Assembly: GCF_046736075.1 (NCBI RefSeq)
Contig: NZ_CP177163.1
Span: forward strand, 3,348,001 to 3,412,000
Direction of reading: 5' to 3'
DNA from: Stenotrophomonas sp046736075
GTDB taxonomy: Bacteria > Pseudomonadota > Gammaproteobacteria > Xanthomonadales > Xanthomonadaceae
DNA length: 64,000 bases
Position 1 is the stretch's first letter; each line of letters opens with the position of its first letter. Below are positions 27,155 to 35,964 of the stretch, piece after piece. A model generated the notes under the pieces. The model was not told the origin of the DNA. It made no database searches and saw nothing but the letters and a program-made list of their open reading frames with translations. The position numbers and the translations under genes are program-made.

Positions 27155-28216
27155 TCAGCCGATGTGAACGCGTTCGGCGCCGTCGGTGGCGGCCGTGACC
27201 TCACCGATGGTCCAGTGCGCCAGGCCAAGGCCGTCCAGCGCGGTACCGATACGGTCGGCCTGCGCCGGCGGCACCACCAGCACGAAGCCGATGCCGCAGT
27301 TGAAGGTGCGCCACATCTCGGCGTCGGCGACGGCGCCTTCGCGCTGCAGCCACTGGAACACCGGGGGCAGCGTCCAGGCGCTGGCGCGGATGTCCAGGCC
27401 CAGGCCATCGGGCACGACCCGGATGATGTTCTCGGTCAGGCCGCCACCGGTGATGTGGGCCATGCCGTGGATGGCCTCGCCGTGGGCCTTGAGCAGCGCG
27501 AGCACCGGCTTGACGTACAGCGCGGTCGGCGCCATCAGCGCGTCGACCAGGCGCTTGCCGTCGTCCAGCACCAGGTCGGCCGGCTGGCCGGCGCGGTCGT
27601 AGATGCGGCGGATCAGCGAGTAGCCGTTGGAGTGCGGGCCGGAGGAGGCGATGCCGATCAGCAGGTCGCCCTGGGCCACGCGCGCGCCATCAAGCAGTTC
27701 GGACTTCTCCACCGCGCCCACGGTGAAGCCGGCCAGGTCGTATTCGCCCGGCGGGTACATGTCCGGCATCTCGGCGGTTTCACCGCCGATCAGCGCGCAA
27801 CCGGCCTCGGTGCAGCCATTGGCGATGCCGCCGACCACGGCGGCGGCCGTGTCGATGTCCAGCTTGCCGGTGGCGAAATAATCCAGGAAGAACAGCGGCT
27901 CGGCACCCTGCACCAGCACGTCGTTCACGCACATGGCCACCAGGTCGATGCCGATGGTGTCGTGACGGCCCAGCTGCTGGGCCAGCTTCAGCTTGGTGCC
28001 CACGCCATCGGTGCCCGAGACCAGCACCGGCTCGCGGTACTTGTTGGACAGGTCGAACAGGGCGCCGAAACCGCCCAGGCCGCCCATCACTTCCGGACGG
28101 AAGCTGCGCTTGACCAGCGGCTTGATGCGTTCGACCAGCTCGTTGCCTGCGTCGATGTCGACACCGGCGTCGCGGTAGGTCAGGGAAGGAGGGGTCGAAG
28201 ACGGGGAGTTGGTCAC
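27155..28216 (-). CDS. purM: Phosphoribosylformylglycinamidine cyclo-ligase (AIR synthetase)
   Basis: A protein of 353 residues starting at GTG 28216. It uses ATP to close the AIR ring. The motifs 'TYRDAGVDIDAGNELV', 'SGTDGVGTKLK', 'GGETAEMP' and 'AHITGGGLTENI' are present. The longer open frame reaching 28381 is rejected because it would run across the promoter region shared with the divergent DUF2066 gene. Confidence 0.95.
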   Translation of the reverse strand: MTNSPSSTPPSLTYRDAGVDIDAGNELVERIKPLVKRSFRPEVMGGLGGFGALFDLSNKYREPVLVSGTDGVGTKLKLAQQLGRHDTIGIDLVAMCVNDVLVQGAEPLFFLDYFATGKLDIDTAAAVVGGIANGCTEAGCALIGGETAEMPDMYPPGEYDLAGFTVGAVEKSELLDGARVAQGDLLIGIASSGPHSNGYSLIRRIYDRAGQPADLVLDDGKRLVDALMAPTALYVKPVLALLKAHGEAIHGMAHITGGGLTENIIRVVPDGLGLDIRASAWTLPPVFQWLQREGAVADAEMWRTFNCGIGFVLVVPPAQADRIGTALDGLGLAHWTIGEVTAATDGAERVHIG

Positions 28217-28325
28217 GGGCGTGGGCGCTGCGCTGGGGTGAAAGCGGGATTTTAACAGGCCACGTTGGCGCACAGGCCCTATTCGGGCAACAATTCCCCC
28301 TGGATACGCTCTATGGAAAGTCCTG

Positions 28326-29453
28326 ATGCGCCGCAGCCTCCTGTTTGTGATGTTCCTCGCCCTGTGCCTGCCGGTGGCCACGATGGCCCAGAGTGGCCTG
28401 CGGACCGAGGGCGATGTCGCCAGCGCCTCGGGCGCCTATGAGGCGGAGGTACCGGTCAACAGCCAGAGCGACGCCGACCGCAATGGCGCCCTGGCGCGCG
28501 CGCTGGGCAACGTGCTGGCCAAGCTCTCCGGCGACCGCGGTGTGATGGCCCGGCCGGGCGTGGCGCAGTCGCTGCGGGGGGCCAAGGACTATGTGGCCAG
28601 CTACGACTACCGCCAGGACCAGAGCACCTCGGCCAGCGGCGCGCCCAGCTACCGGACGGTGCTGGTGGCGCGCTTCCGCCAGGATGACGTGGACGGCCTG
28701 ATCGGCGCCCTGGGCCTGCCGCTGTGGCCGCAGCCGCGGCCCAAGCCGGTGGTCTGGCTGGCCATCGACGACGGCTCCGGCCCGCGCCTGGTCACCGTGC
28801 AGCAGGCCAATGCGGCCCGCCCGCTGCTGAACCGCGCGGTTGAACGCGGCTACAAGCTGGGCCTGCCGTCGGGCAGCGCGGCCGAGCAGGCCCTGGTCGG
28901 TGCGATCTGGCGCCAGGACACCGCCGCAGTGGCCCGTGCATCGGCGCGCTATGCCCCGCCGATGCAGCTGGTGGGCAAGCTGTACCGCGACAAGAGCGGC
29001 GGCTGGGTGGCCGACTGGGTGTTCGTGGATGGTGGCAAGGAACTGAACAAGTGGTCCACCAAGGACAGCGATGCCCGCCGTGCGATGGCGGGCGGTGCCG
29101 ACGGCGCCGCCGACGCGCTGGTGCGCCGCTACGCCAAGGCCGGTGCGGCCACCGGCGCGGCCGGGACCTACAGGATCGTGGTGACCGGCATCCACAGCGC
29201 CGAGGACTACATGCGGCTGGCTGCCGGCCTGCGCGAGACCCCGGTGGTGCGCAACGTGGTGCCGGTGCGTGCTGCCGGCGACCGCCTGGAGCTGGCGCTG
29301 GAGATGACCACCGGCCTGGCCGGCCTGAACCGCATGCTCGGCGACAATGGCGTGCTGGTGCCGGTCGCACCGCTGCCGCTGCCGGTCCCGGTTGACGGCG
29401 ATGAACCCACCGCCGCGCCCGTGCCGGCCAGCAACGAGTACCGTCTGCGATGA
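28326..29453 (+). CDS. DUF2066 domain protein
   Basis: A protein of 375 residues with a signal peptide ('RSLLFVMFLALCLPVATMAQS'). The DUF2066 region covers 'YEAEVPVNSQSDADRNGALARALG' (in pieces). A family role is not known, but it is regularly placed beside perM and hda. It overlaps perM by four bases (ATGA). GGAAAG precedes the ATG. Confidence 0.85.
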   Translation: MRRSLLFVMFLALCLPVATMAQSGLRTEGDVASASGAYEAEVPVNSQSDADRNGALARALGNVLAKLSGDRGVMARPGVAQSLRGAKDYVASYDYRQDQSTSASGAPSYRTVLVARFRQDDVDGLIGALGLPLWPQPRPKPVVWLAIDDGSGPRLVTVQQANAARPLLNRAVERGYKLGLPSGSAAEQALVGAIWRQDTAAVARASARYAPPMQLVGKLYRDKSGGWVADWVFVDGGKELNKWSTKDSDARRAMAGGADGAADALVRRYAKAGAATGAAGTYRIVVTGIHSAEDYMRLAAGLRETPVVRNVVPVRAAGDRLELALEMTTGLAGLNRMLGDNGVLVPVAPLPLPVPVDGDEPTAAPVPASNEYRLR

Positions 29454-30619
29454 TCCTCAGCCCCGAAGCGGAAATCGCGCAGTTCCTGCGTCGCCTCAAA
29501 TATGTGCTGGTGGCGCTGGCGGCGGGGTGGGTGATCTGGCTGCTCGGCCCGATCCTGACCCCGTTCGTGCTGGCGCTGGCGTTGGCCTGGCTGGGCGACC
29601 CGCTGGTCGACCGGATCGAGGCCACCGGCCGCTCTCGCAACACCGGCGTAGTGCTGGTGTTCGTGGCGATGATCCTGCTGATCACCGCGGCACTGCTGAT
29701 CCTGGTGCCGATGATCGAGCGCCAGATCGCCACCCTGATCGCGGCGGTTCCGCAGGCGCAGCAGTGGCTGATGCAGACCGGCATTCCGTGGTTCGAGCAG
29801 AAGACCGGCCTGGAAGTCATGCAGTGGATGGACCCGGACCGCCTGATCGAATGGGTGCGCAGCCATTGGCAGCAGGCTGGCGGCTTCGCCAAGACCTTCT
29901 TCGGCTACGTCTCGCGCTCGGGCTTCACGATGGTGACCTGGGTGGTCAACATCCTGCTGCTGCCGATCCTGGCGTTCTACTTCCTGCGCGACTGGGACAA
30001 GCTGGTGGAGCGGGTTGCGTCGATGATCCCGCGCAACCACATCGGCACCATCACCAACCTGGCCCGCGAGTCGGATGAGGTGCTTGGTGCGTTCATCCGC
30101 GGCCAGTTCCTGGTGATGATCGCACTGGGCGTGGTGTACGCCGCCGGGCTGTCGCTGGTGGGGCTGAAGCTGGGCCTGTTGATCGGCCTGGTGGCCGGTC
30201 TGATCAGCTTCATCCCGTACCTGGGCGCGACCACCGGCATCGTGATGGCCGTGGTGGCCGCGCTGGTGCAGGCGCAGGGCTTCGATCTCAAGCTGCTGAT
30301 CCTGGTGGGCGTGGTGTTCACCGTGGGCCAGTTGCTGGAAAGCTACGTGCTGACCCCGCGCATCGTGGGCGACAAGATCGGCCTGCATCCGGTGGCGGTC
30401 ATCTTTGCGGTGATGGCCGGCGGCCAGCTGTTCGGCTTCCTGGGCATGCTGCTTGCCCTGCCGGTGGCGGCGGTGAGCAACGTGCTGCTGCGCTACGCGC
30501 ACCAGCGCTACCGCGAAAGCGAGCTGTACGCCGGTGAGCGCTCGGCAATCGTGCTCGATTCCTACATCGATAAGACCGACGTGGTGATCGTGATGCCGAA
30601 GGATCCGGACGGCCAGTGA
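29450..30619 (+). CDS. perM: AI-2E family transporter / PerM-type permease
   Basis: A protein of 389 residues with about eight transmembrane segments. The motifs 'RSRNTGVVLVFVAMILLITAALL' (in pieces), 'FYFLRDWDK' and 'ISFIPYLGATTGI' are of the PerM/TqsA superfamily. The substrate is not known; the name reflects the family, not AI-2 export. It is coupled to hda by a GTGA overlap. Confidence 0.88.
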   Translation: MILSPEAEIAQFLRRLKYVLVALAAGWVIWLLGPILTPFVLALALAWLGDPLVDRIEATGRSRNTGVVLVFVAMILLITAALLILVPMIERQIATLIAAVPQAQQWLMQTGIPWFEQKTGLEVMQWMDPDRLIEWVRSHWQQAGGFAKTFFGYVSRSGFTMVTWVVNILLLPILAFYFLRDWDKLVERVASMIPRNHIGTITNLARESDEVLGAFIRGQFLVMIALGVVYAAGLSLVGLKLGLLIGLVAGLISFIPYLGATTGIVMAVVAALVQAQGFDLKLLILVGVVFTVGQLLESYVLTPRIVGDKIGLHPVAVIFAVMAGGQLFGFLGMLLALPVAAVSNVLLRYAHQRYRESELYAGERSAIVLDSYIDKTDVVIVMPKDPDGQ

Positions 30620-31326
30620 GCGTGGTCCCGCAGCTGCCGCTTGCCCTGCGCTACCCGCAGGACGAGCGCCTGGAAACCTTCATCGGTGCCCCTGACGGGG
30701 CGCTGGCGCAGCTGCGTGCCATCGCCATCGGCGCGGCGTCGGACTGGGTCTATCTGGAAGGCGCGGCCGGCACCGGCAAGACCCACCAGGCGCTGGCGAT
30801 GTGTTCGCTGGCCGAGCAGGCGGGCCGGCAGCCCACCTACCTGCCGCTGAAGGCCGTGGTCGGGCGCACCCGTGCCGCGCTGGAGTCGCTGGAAGGGCGC
30901 GATCTGGTGGCACTGGATGGCCTGGATGCCGTCGCCGGCCACCGCGACGATGAAGTGGCGCTGTTCGACTTCCACAACCGCGCCCGCAGTGCCGGCATCA
31001 CGCTGCTGTACACCGCCCAGCATGCGCCCGACCAGCTTGGCCTGGTCCTGCCCGACCTGCGCTCGCGCCTGCAGCAGTGCGTGCGCGTGGTGCTGCAGCC
31101 GCTGGACGACGAAGGCCGCGCGGCCGTGCTGCGCGAGCGCGCGGCGCGCCGTGGCCTGGCCATCGACGAGGCGGCCATCGAATGGTTGCTGACCCGCACC
31201 GGGCGCGAACTGGGCAGCCTGGTGAGCCTGTTGGACTGGCTGGACCGCGAATCGCTGGCCGCGCAGCGGCGCATCACCGTGCCGTTCCTGCGCCAGGTGG
31301 TGGAAGAAGGCTCGCACCGCCTGTAA
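30616..31326 (+). CDS. hda: DnaA regulatory inactivator Hda
   Basis: A 236-residue DnaA-like AAA+ protein starting at GTG 30616. The N-terminal 'QLPLALRYPQDERLETFIG' holds the clamp-binding 'QLPL', and 'EGAAGTGKTH' is the Walker A. It promotes hydrolysis of DnaA-bound ATP on the beta clamp and so limits re-initiation. There is no C-terminal DNA-binding domain, which separates it from DnaA. Confidence 0.92.
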   Translation: MSVVPQLPLALRYPQDERLETFIGAPDGALAQLRAIAIGAASDWVYLEGAAGTGKTHQALAMCSLAEQAGRQPTYLPLKAVVGRTRAALESLEGRDLVALDGLDAVAGHRDDEVALFDFHNRARSAGITLLYTAQHAPDQLGLVLPDLRSRLQQCVRVVLQPLDDEGRAAVLRERAARRGLAIDEAAIEWLLTRTGRELGSLVSLLDWLDRESLAAQRRITVPFLRQVVEEGSHRL

Positions 31327-31332
31327 CGCGGT

Positions 31333-32049
31333 TTACCGCGGCGGCTGCAGACCCAGCGCCGAATCCAGTGCCGCCAACCGCTCCGGCGTTCCCACGTCGG
31401 TCCATTGCCCGCGGTGATGCTGCCCGCTGACCCGGCCGCCGGCCATTGCATGACGCATCAACGGGGCCAGCCCGAACTGCGGTGGCGTTGCCGCCGTGCC
31501 TGCCGAGGCGGGGATGACATCGCGCCAGCCAGCGACGATGGCCGGGCGGAACACGCCGACACCGGCGTAGGTCAGGCGCGGCGCGTCGCCCACATCGCCA
31601 ACCGTGCCATCGTCGTGCAGGATGAAATCGCCACGCGGGTGCTGCACCGGGTTGTCGACCAGCACCAGGTGCGCATCGCCCTGCGGGTGTACCGGCAACG
31701 CGGCGAAATCGACGTCGGTCCATACATCGCCGTTGACCACCAGGAACGGCGCCTCACCCAGTACCGGCAGCGCGTTGAGAATGCCGCCGCCGGTCTCCAG
31801 GGGCACCGGACCTTCGTCGATCAGGTGCAGGCGCAGGTCCCAGCGCGTGCCGTCACCCAGCGCCGGCGCGAACTGGTCGCCCAGCCACGAGGTGTTGATC
31901 ACCACCTCCTTGATGCCGGCCGCAGCCAGGCGCTCCAGGTGCCACACCACCAGCGGTTTGCCGCCGGCCACCAGCAGCGGCTTGGGCGTGTGCAGGGTCA
32001 GCGGGCGCATGCGCTCGCCCTTGCCGGCGCAGAACACCAGCGCCTTCAT
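31333..32049 (-). CDS. murU: N-acetylmuramate alpha-1-phosphate uridylyltransferase
   Basis: A protein of 238 residues of the nucleotidyltransferase family. 'MKALVFCAGKGERMRPLTLHTPKPLL' (in pieces) is the nucleotide-binding loop, 'VNGDVWTD' the metal site. It makes UDP-MurNAc from MurNAc-1-phosphate in the recycling path that bypasses MurA and so lowers fosfomycin sensitivity in pseudomonads. It overlaps amgK by four bases (ATGA), which supports the assignment. Confidence 0.92.
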   Translation of the reverse strand: MKALVFCAGKGERMRPLTLHTPKPLLVAGGKPLVVWHLERLAAAGIKEVVINTSWLGDQFAPALGDGTRWDLRLHLIDEGPVPLETGGGILNALPVLGEAPFLVVNGDVWTDVDFAALPVHPQGDAHLVLVDNPVQHPRGDFILHDDGTVGDVGDAPRLTYAGVGVFRPAIVAGWRDVIPASAGTAATPPQFGLAPLMRHAMAGGRVSGQHHRGQWTDVGTPERLAALDSALGLQPPR

Positions 32050-33071
32050 GCGCGCGCCGGCCGCGGTTGCGCCAGCTGCGCCAGCGCGGGTTTGATGCGG
32101 TCTTCCAGCAGCGCCAGCAGCGGAGCCAGTTCCGGGTGGCGCGGCAGCACCTCGTCCAGGTAGCGGATGAAGCGCGGCGCATCGTCGAAGTAATGGCCCT
32201 TGCCGTCGCGGTCGCGCAGGCGCACGAACAGGCCGAGGATCTTCAGGTGCCGCTGCACGCCCATCCAGTCGGCATCGCGGAGGAACTGCGGCCACGGCCG
32301 CACCGGCAGGCCGGCGGCCTGCGCCTGCGCGTGGTAGCGCGCCAGCCAGGCATCCACGCGCGCCAGCGGCCAGCTCAGGAACGCATCCTTGAACAGGCTG
32401 ACGGGATCGTAGGCGATCGGGCCGCGCACCAGGTCCTGGAAGTCGAGCACGGCGGGGCCGCCGTCGACCGGCATCAGGTTGCGCGGCATGAAATCACGGT
32501 GGGTCAGCACCTGCGGCTGGCCCAGTGCATTGTCCATCAGGCGGCGATGCACCAGCTGCAGGCCTTCCAGCTCGCCGCAGTCCAGTTCCAGGCCAAGGTG
32601 GCGCTGCAGGAACCACTCGTCGAACAGGCCTGCGTCGCGCTGCAGCAGCGCCTCGCCGAAGCTGCCCATGCCCTCGGGTACCGCAATCGACTGCAGCCGG
32701 ATCAGCTGCGCGAAGGCGGCGTCGAACCAGGCATCGGCGTTGGCGTCGTCGATATGGCGGGCCAGCGTGGGGCCGCCAAGGTCTTCCAGCAGCAGGAACC
32801 CCTGCTCGACGTCGCGTTCGAACACGCGGGGTACGCGCACGTCGTTGGGTTCGAGCAGATCATGCATGCGCAGCCACGGGCGTACGTCTTCCAGCCCGGG
32901 CGGGGAGTCCATCACGATGTGGCTGCCGCGCGTGCTGGTGGCACGCCAGTAACTGCGGAAGCCGGCGTCCACCGAGGCGCGGTCGAGCGCCAGGTGCGGG
33001 TCGCCGAGCATGGAACTTGCCCACTGCCGGCGAAGGTCGGCGCGCAGCGGGTCGGAAGCAGGATCGTTCAT
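32046..33071 (-). CDS. amgK: N-acetylmuramate/N-acetylglucosamine anomeric kinase
   Basis: A 341-residue aminoglycoside-phosphotransferase-fold kinase starting at ATG 33071. The 'LTHRDFMPRNLM' loop and 'VLDFQDLVRGP' are the catalytic and metal sites of the APH family. It phosphorylates C1 of recycled MurNAc, and MurU uses the product. The longer open frame to 33179 lies over the intergenic region. Confidence 0.92.
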   Translation of the reverse strand: MNDPASDPLRADLRRQWASSMLGDPHLALDRASVDAGFRSYWRATSTRGSHIVMDSPPGLEDVRPWLRMHDLLEPNDVRVPRVFERDVEQGFLLLEDLGGPTLARHIDDANADAWFDAAFAQLIRLQSIAVPEGMGSFGEALLQRDAGLFDEWFLQRHLGLELDCGELEGLQLVHRRLMDNALGQPQVLTHRDFMPRNLMPVDGGPAVLDFQDLVRGPIAYDPVSLFKDAFLSWPLARVDAWLARYHAQAQAAGLPVRPWPQFLRDADWMGVQRHLKILGLFVRLRDRDGKGHYFDDAPRFIRYLDEVLPRHPELAPLLALLEDRIKPALAQLAQPRPARA

Positions 33072-33129
33072 GGACGGGTACGTCGAAGCGGCGCCGGACG
33101 GCGCGCGGAAGGAAAGGAGGGGAGAGAGG

Positions 33130-33399
33130 TCAGCGTTTGCCGCTGACCAGCCGCAGCACGGCCAGGATCGCGACGGCACCGATCACCGCACCGAGGAAAC
33201 CGGCCGGTTCGCCGCGTGCATACCAGCCCATGTACTGGCCGAACCAGCCGGCAAACAGCGCACCGCCGATGCCCAGCACGATGGTCAGCAGACAGCCCAT
33301 GCGGTTGTTGCCCGGCATGAAGAAGCGCCCGAGCAGGCCGACGATGAAACCGACCAGAATGATGTAGAGCCAGCTGGTGCTGCCGAACAGACTGTTCAT
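33130..33399 (-). CDS. GlsB/YeaQ/YmgE family stress-response membrane protein
   Basis: An 89-residue protein with three hydrophobic helices. 'GFIVGLLGRFFMPGNNRMGCLLTIVLGIGGALF' (in pieces) is the transglycosylase-associated-protein family motif. It is small, membrane-bound and often stress-induced, with no known activity. It stands alone between amgK and the M20 peptidase gene. Confidence 0.88.
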   Translation of the reverse strand: MNSLFGSTSWLYIILVGFIVGLLGRFFMPGNNRMGCLLTIVLGIGGALFAGWFGQYMGWYARGEPAGFLGAVIGAVAILAVLRLVSGKR

Positions 33400-33466
33400 G
33401 ACGCCGTTTCCCGCAGGAGAAGGACGCAGCCTACCAAGCGCAGGCTGCGTCCGTCACCGGGACGGG

Positions 33467-34978
33467 TCAGCAGCAGCCGTGGCCGCCGTGGCGGGTGCCG
33501 CTGTCTGCAGCCACCGGCGAACCGCTGGTCTCACCGCGCAGGCTCGCCGCGTAGTGCTCGCTGATCACCTTGGACACGCAGGCAGTCACGCGCTTGCCCA
33601 TCGGGATGTGCAGGAACTCGTTCGGGCCATGCGCGTTGGAATGCGGGCCGAGCACGCCGGTGATCATGAACTGTGCGCCGGGGAACTTCTCGCCGAGCAT
33701 GCCCATGAACGGGATCGAGCCGCCTTCGCCCATGTACATCGCCGGCTTGCCGAAGAAGGTCTGGCTGGCCTCGTCGATCGCCTTGGTCAGCCACGGCGCC
33801 ATCGCCGGTGCGTTCCAGCCGGTGGACGCCTTTTCCAGATCCAGCGTCACTTCGGCACCGTTCGGCGGATCGCGCAGCAGCGCCTCCTTGAGCAGTTCGC
33901 CGCAGGTCTTGCCGTCGGCGGTCGGGGGCAGGCGCAGCGACAGCTTCACCGCGGTATGCGGGCGCAGCACGTTGCCGGCCGAGGCCAGCGGCGGCATGCC
34001 GTCCACACCGGTCACCGACAGCGCCGGGCGCCAGGTGCGGTTGAGCACCAGCTCGGTGAGGTCATCGTTCATCGGCTTGAGGCCGTCGACCAGCGGGAAT
34101 TTCTCGAAGATCGCGGTGTCCACCACATCGGCGGCGCGCTTGGCCTGTTCCAGGCGCTCGGCCGGAATTTCCACGTTCATGCCGTCGATCAGGATGCGGC
34201 CGGTGTTCTCGTCCTCGATGCGCGACAGCAGCTGGCGCAGCAGGCGGAAGCTGGACGGCACCACGCCGGAGGCGTCGCCGGAGTGCACACCTTCGTTGAG
34301 CACCTTGACCGAGAAGTTGCCGCCGGTCAGGCCGCGCAGCGAGGTGGTGCACCACAGCTGGTCGTAGTTGGCGCAGCCCGAATCCAGGCACACCACCAGC
34401 GACGGCTTGCCGATGCGGTCGGCCAGGTGATCCACGTAGGCCGGCAGATCGTAGCTGCCCGATTCCTCGCAGGCTTCGATCAGCACCACGCAGCGGGCAT
34501 GCGGCAGGCCCTGTTCCTGCAGCGCGAGCACCGCAGCCAGCGAGCCGAAGATCGCATAGCCGTCATCGGCGCCGCCGCGGCCGTACAGCTTGTCGTCGCG
34601 CAGCACCGGCACCCACGGGCCGAGGTCGTCGTCCCAGCCGGTCATTTCCGGCTGCTTGTCCAGGTGCCCGTACAGCAGCACGGTGTCGTCGCCGGTCTCG
34701 GCGCCGGTGGCGGGGATTTCCAGCAGGATCAGCGGCGTGCGGCCTTCCAGGCGCACCACCTCCACGTTCAGGCCGGGCAGGTTCTGGGCCTTGGCCCAGG
34801 TCTCCATCAGCGTGACCGCCTGTTCCATATAGCCGTTTGCGACCCAATCAGCGTCGAACATCGGCGATTTGTTGGGGATACGGATGTAATCGACCAGTTG
34901 CGGGACGATGTCGTTGTCCCACTTGTCACTGAGGAATTGGCCGAGTTTGGCGCTGTCCATCTGAAGCTCCGAGTGCAT
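33467..34978 (-). CDS. M20 family metallopeptidase (dipeptidase-like)
   Basis: A protein of 503 residues. Metal ligands are visible in 'LLYGHLDKQPEM', 'GRGGADDG' and 'EACEESGSYD'; the dimerisation domain is in the middle. This fits M20 dipeptidases with two zinc ions. ATG 34978 and ATG 34960 both have GAGG or GGAG upstream; the longer is given. The C-terminal 'GTRHGGHGCC' is rich in His and Cys, an unusual tail that might bind metal. Confidence 0.88.
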   Translation of the reverse strand: MHSELQMDSAKLGQFLSDKWDNDIVPQLVDYIRIPNKSPMFDADWVANGYMEQAVTLMETWAKAQNLPGLNVEVVRLEGRTPLILLEIPATGAETGDDTVLLYGHLDKQPEMTGWDDDLGPWVPVLRDDKLYGRGGADDGYAIFGSLAAVLALQEQGLPHARCVVLIEACEESGSYDLPAYVDHLADRIGKPSLVVCLDSGCANYDQLWCTTSLRGLTGGNFSVKVLNEGVHSGDASGVVPSSFRLLRQLLSRIEDENTGRILIDGMNVEIPAERLEQAKRAADVVDTAIFEKFPLVDGLKPMNDDLTELVLNRTWRPALSVTGVDGMPPLASAGNVLRPHTAVKLSLRLPPTADGKTCGELLKEALLRDPPNGAEVTLDLEKASTGWNAPAMAPWLTKAIDEASQTFFGKPAMYMGEGGSIPFMGMLGEKFPGAQFMITGVLGPHSNAHGPNEFLHIPMGKRVTACVSKVISEHYAASLRGETSGSPVAADSGTRHGGHGCC

Positions 34979-35159
34979 TGGCTAGTCCTCACATTCTACG
35001 CCTCTGACCGGGGTAGGGATTTCCCTACATCACGTCGGGTATTTGGCCGGCTGCGTGAAGGCGCAGTGGACGATAGGCTGTGTGTATGTGGCGCGGGACA
35101 CTGTTTCAGCCGAAGGGAATGTCGGCAGGCACTGATTCCAAGTCACAAGGAGTTTCACT

Positions 35160-35489
35160 GTGGGGCCTTGGGTTTCGTGGAAGGCGCTCGCGCTGGGAAT
35201 GCTGTTGATGTGGCCCGCCTTCGCGGCAGACCGGATCGACATCAATACCGCCGATGCGTCGATGCTGGAGCAGGGACTGGCGAACGTAGGGCCCAGACGG
35301 GCTGAGGCGATCGTTGCATACCGGCGACAACACGGCCCTTTTCTTCGAGTCGAGGATCTGACTCGGGTGAAGGGGATAGGGACAGCAACCGTCGAACGGA
35401 ATCGACAGCGGATGACGGCAGGCATCAGGACGATGCCCGCCGGGGAACCTCCCCGGAAGGAGGCTCCGCGCTCCGTACCCAGGCGCTGA
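35160..35489 (+). CDS. ComEA-type helix-hairpin-helix DNA-binding protein
   Basis: A protein of 109 residues starting at GTG 35160, with AAGGAG seven bases upstream. A signal peptide ('LALGMLLMWPAFAADR') is followed by two helix-hairpin-helix motifs ('INTADASMLEQGLANVGPRRAEAIVAYR', in pieces, and 'VKGIGTATVER'). Secreted ComEA-like proteins bind double-stranded DNA in the periplasm for uptake. The last 60 bases of this gene form hairpins that continue into the sRNA-like region (GGCATC-AGGAC-GATGCC at 35421-35437). Confidence 0.88.
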   Translation: MGPWVSWKALALGMLLMWPAFAADRIDINTADASMLEQGLANVGPRRAEAIVAYRRQHGPFLRVEDLTRVKGIGTATVERNRQRMTAGIRTMPAGEPPRKEAPRSVPRR

Positions 35490-35793
35490 CGGACAGGATT
35501 GCCGGAGACCGGCAGGACGCTGGCAGGCCAACCGGGCAGGACGCCCGATGGCACCGGACGCCGCAGGGACGCGAATGCCGCAAGGACGCGGCGCCAACGG
35601 AAGGCAGGACACCACCAGGACGGTGGATCCAGACCCGGGAAGGGAATGGGATGGCGGATAGAACAACGACCGAGTGCAGGGAGCATGGTCGGGACCCATT
35701 TGGCAGGATGCGAAAGGGGGAAGGCGGGATGCCGACAAGGATGTGAAGATTGCCCGGTACCGTACAGGACGTATGGCCGGGCAATTTCTTTGT
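35490..35793 (+). ncRNA. Candidate CsrB/RsmZ-type small RNA (multi-hairpin CsrA/RsmA sponge)
   Basis: The + strand carries a run of short hairpins whose loops expose AGGAC or a close variant: 35509-35523 (CCGGC/GCTGG), 35533-35547 (CGGGC/GCCCG), 35562-35573 (loop AGGGAC), 35577-35592 (GCCGC/GCGGC, loop AAGGAC), 35612-35626 (CCACC/GGTGG), 35675-35685 (TGC/GCA, loop AGGGA), 35723-35733 (GGC/GCC, loop GGGAT) and 35735-35744 (ACA/TGT, loop AGGA). A further unpaired CAGGATG is at 35704-35710. An intrinsic terminator at 35749-35793 closes the series. No reading frame in the stretch has a ribosome site and family match. GGA in hairpin loops is the known CsrA/RsmA target (GUACARGGAUGU-like). The 5' end is uncertain, since one more such hairpin lies inside comEA at 35421-35437. 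The RNA may start in or be processed from comEA. Confidence 0.72.
35749..35793 (+). terminator. Rho-independent terminator with an AGGAC loop
   Basis: ATTGCCCGG pairs with CCGGGCAAT; inside, CCGTAC pairs with GTATGG around loop AGGAC. TTTCTTTGT follows. The whole stem has fifteen pairs with a TA bulge. The loop context GTACAGGACGTA is close to the CsrA SELEX consensus, so the terminator itself can be a binding site. It lies far from any CDS end, which indicates a separate transcript. Confidence 0.88.
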
Positions 35794-35869
35794 CAGGCCG
35801 GGGGCGTTGGGCGTAGTGATTCGAGCGTAGTCACCCCCGGCGCGTCCGCGTGCGGGCACTTCAGATCGG

Positions 35870-35887
35870 CATGGCAAGGACGTTATG
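35870..35887 (+). promoter_or_regulatory. Hairpin with AAGGAC loop in the leader of the membrane-protein gene
   Basis: CATGGC-AAGGAC-GTTATG (six pairs with two G-U pairs), about 78 bases upstream of the GTG at 35965. The same loop sequence as the hairpins before the terminator. The remaining 35794-35964 stretch shows nothing else I can name. It may be an RsmA site in the mRNA leader. Confidence 0.45.
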
Positions 35888-35964
35888 CAGTCGTGGTATG
35901 CGCAATGCAGACCGCTTGACCTGGCCGTTGCCGGGACATCCACCGTCGTGCGCGGGGATGCCGT

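Noticed and set aside
31327..31340. Short hairpin CGCGG-TTTA-CCGCG after hda
   Set aside because: Five pairs and no T-tract, so a terminator call is not supported.
35499..35816. A 105-codon + strand frame in the comEA-RTX gap
   Set aside because: Rich in Arg, Gly and Thr with no ribosome site or family. The bases are better explained by the GGA hairpins and a terminator, which falls inside the frame.
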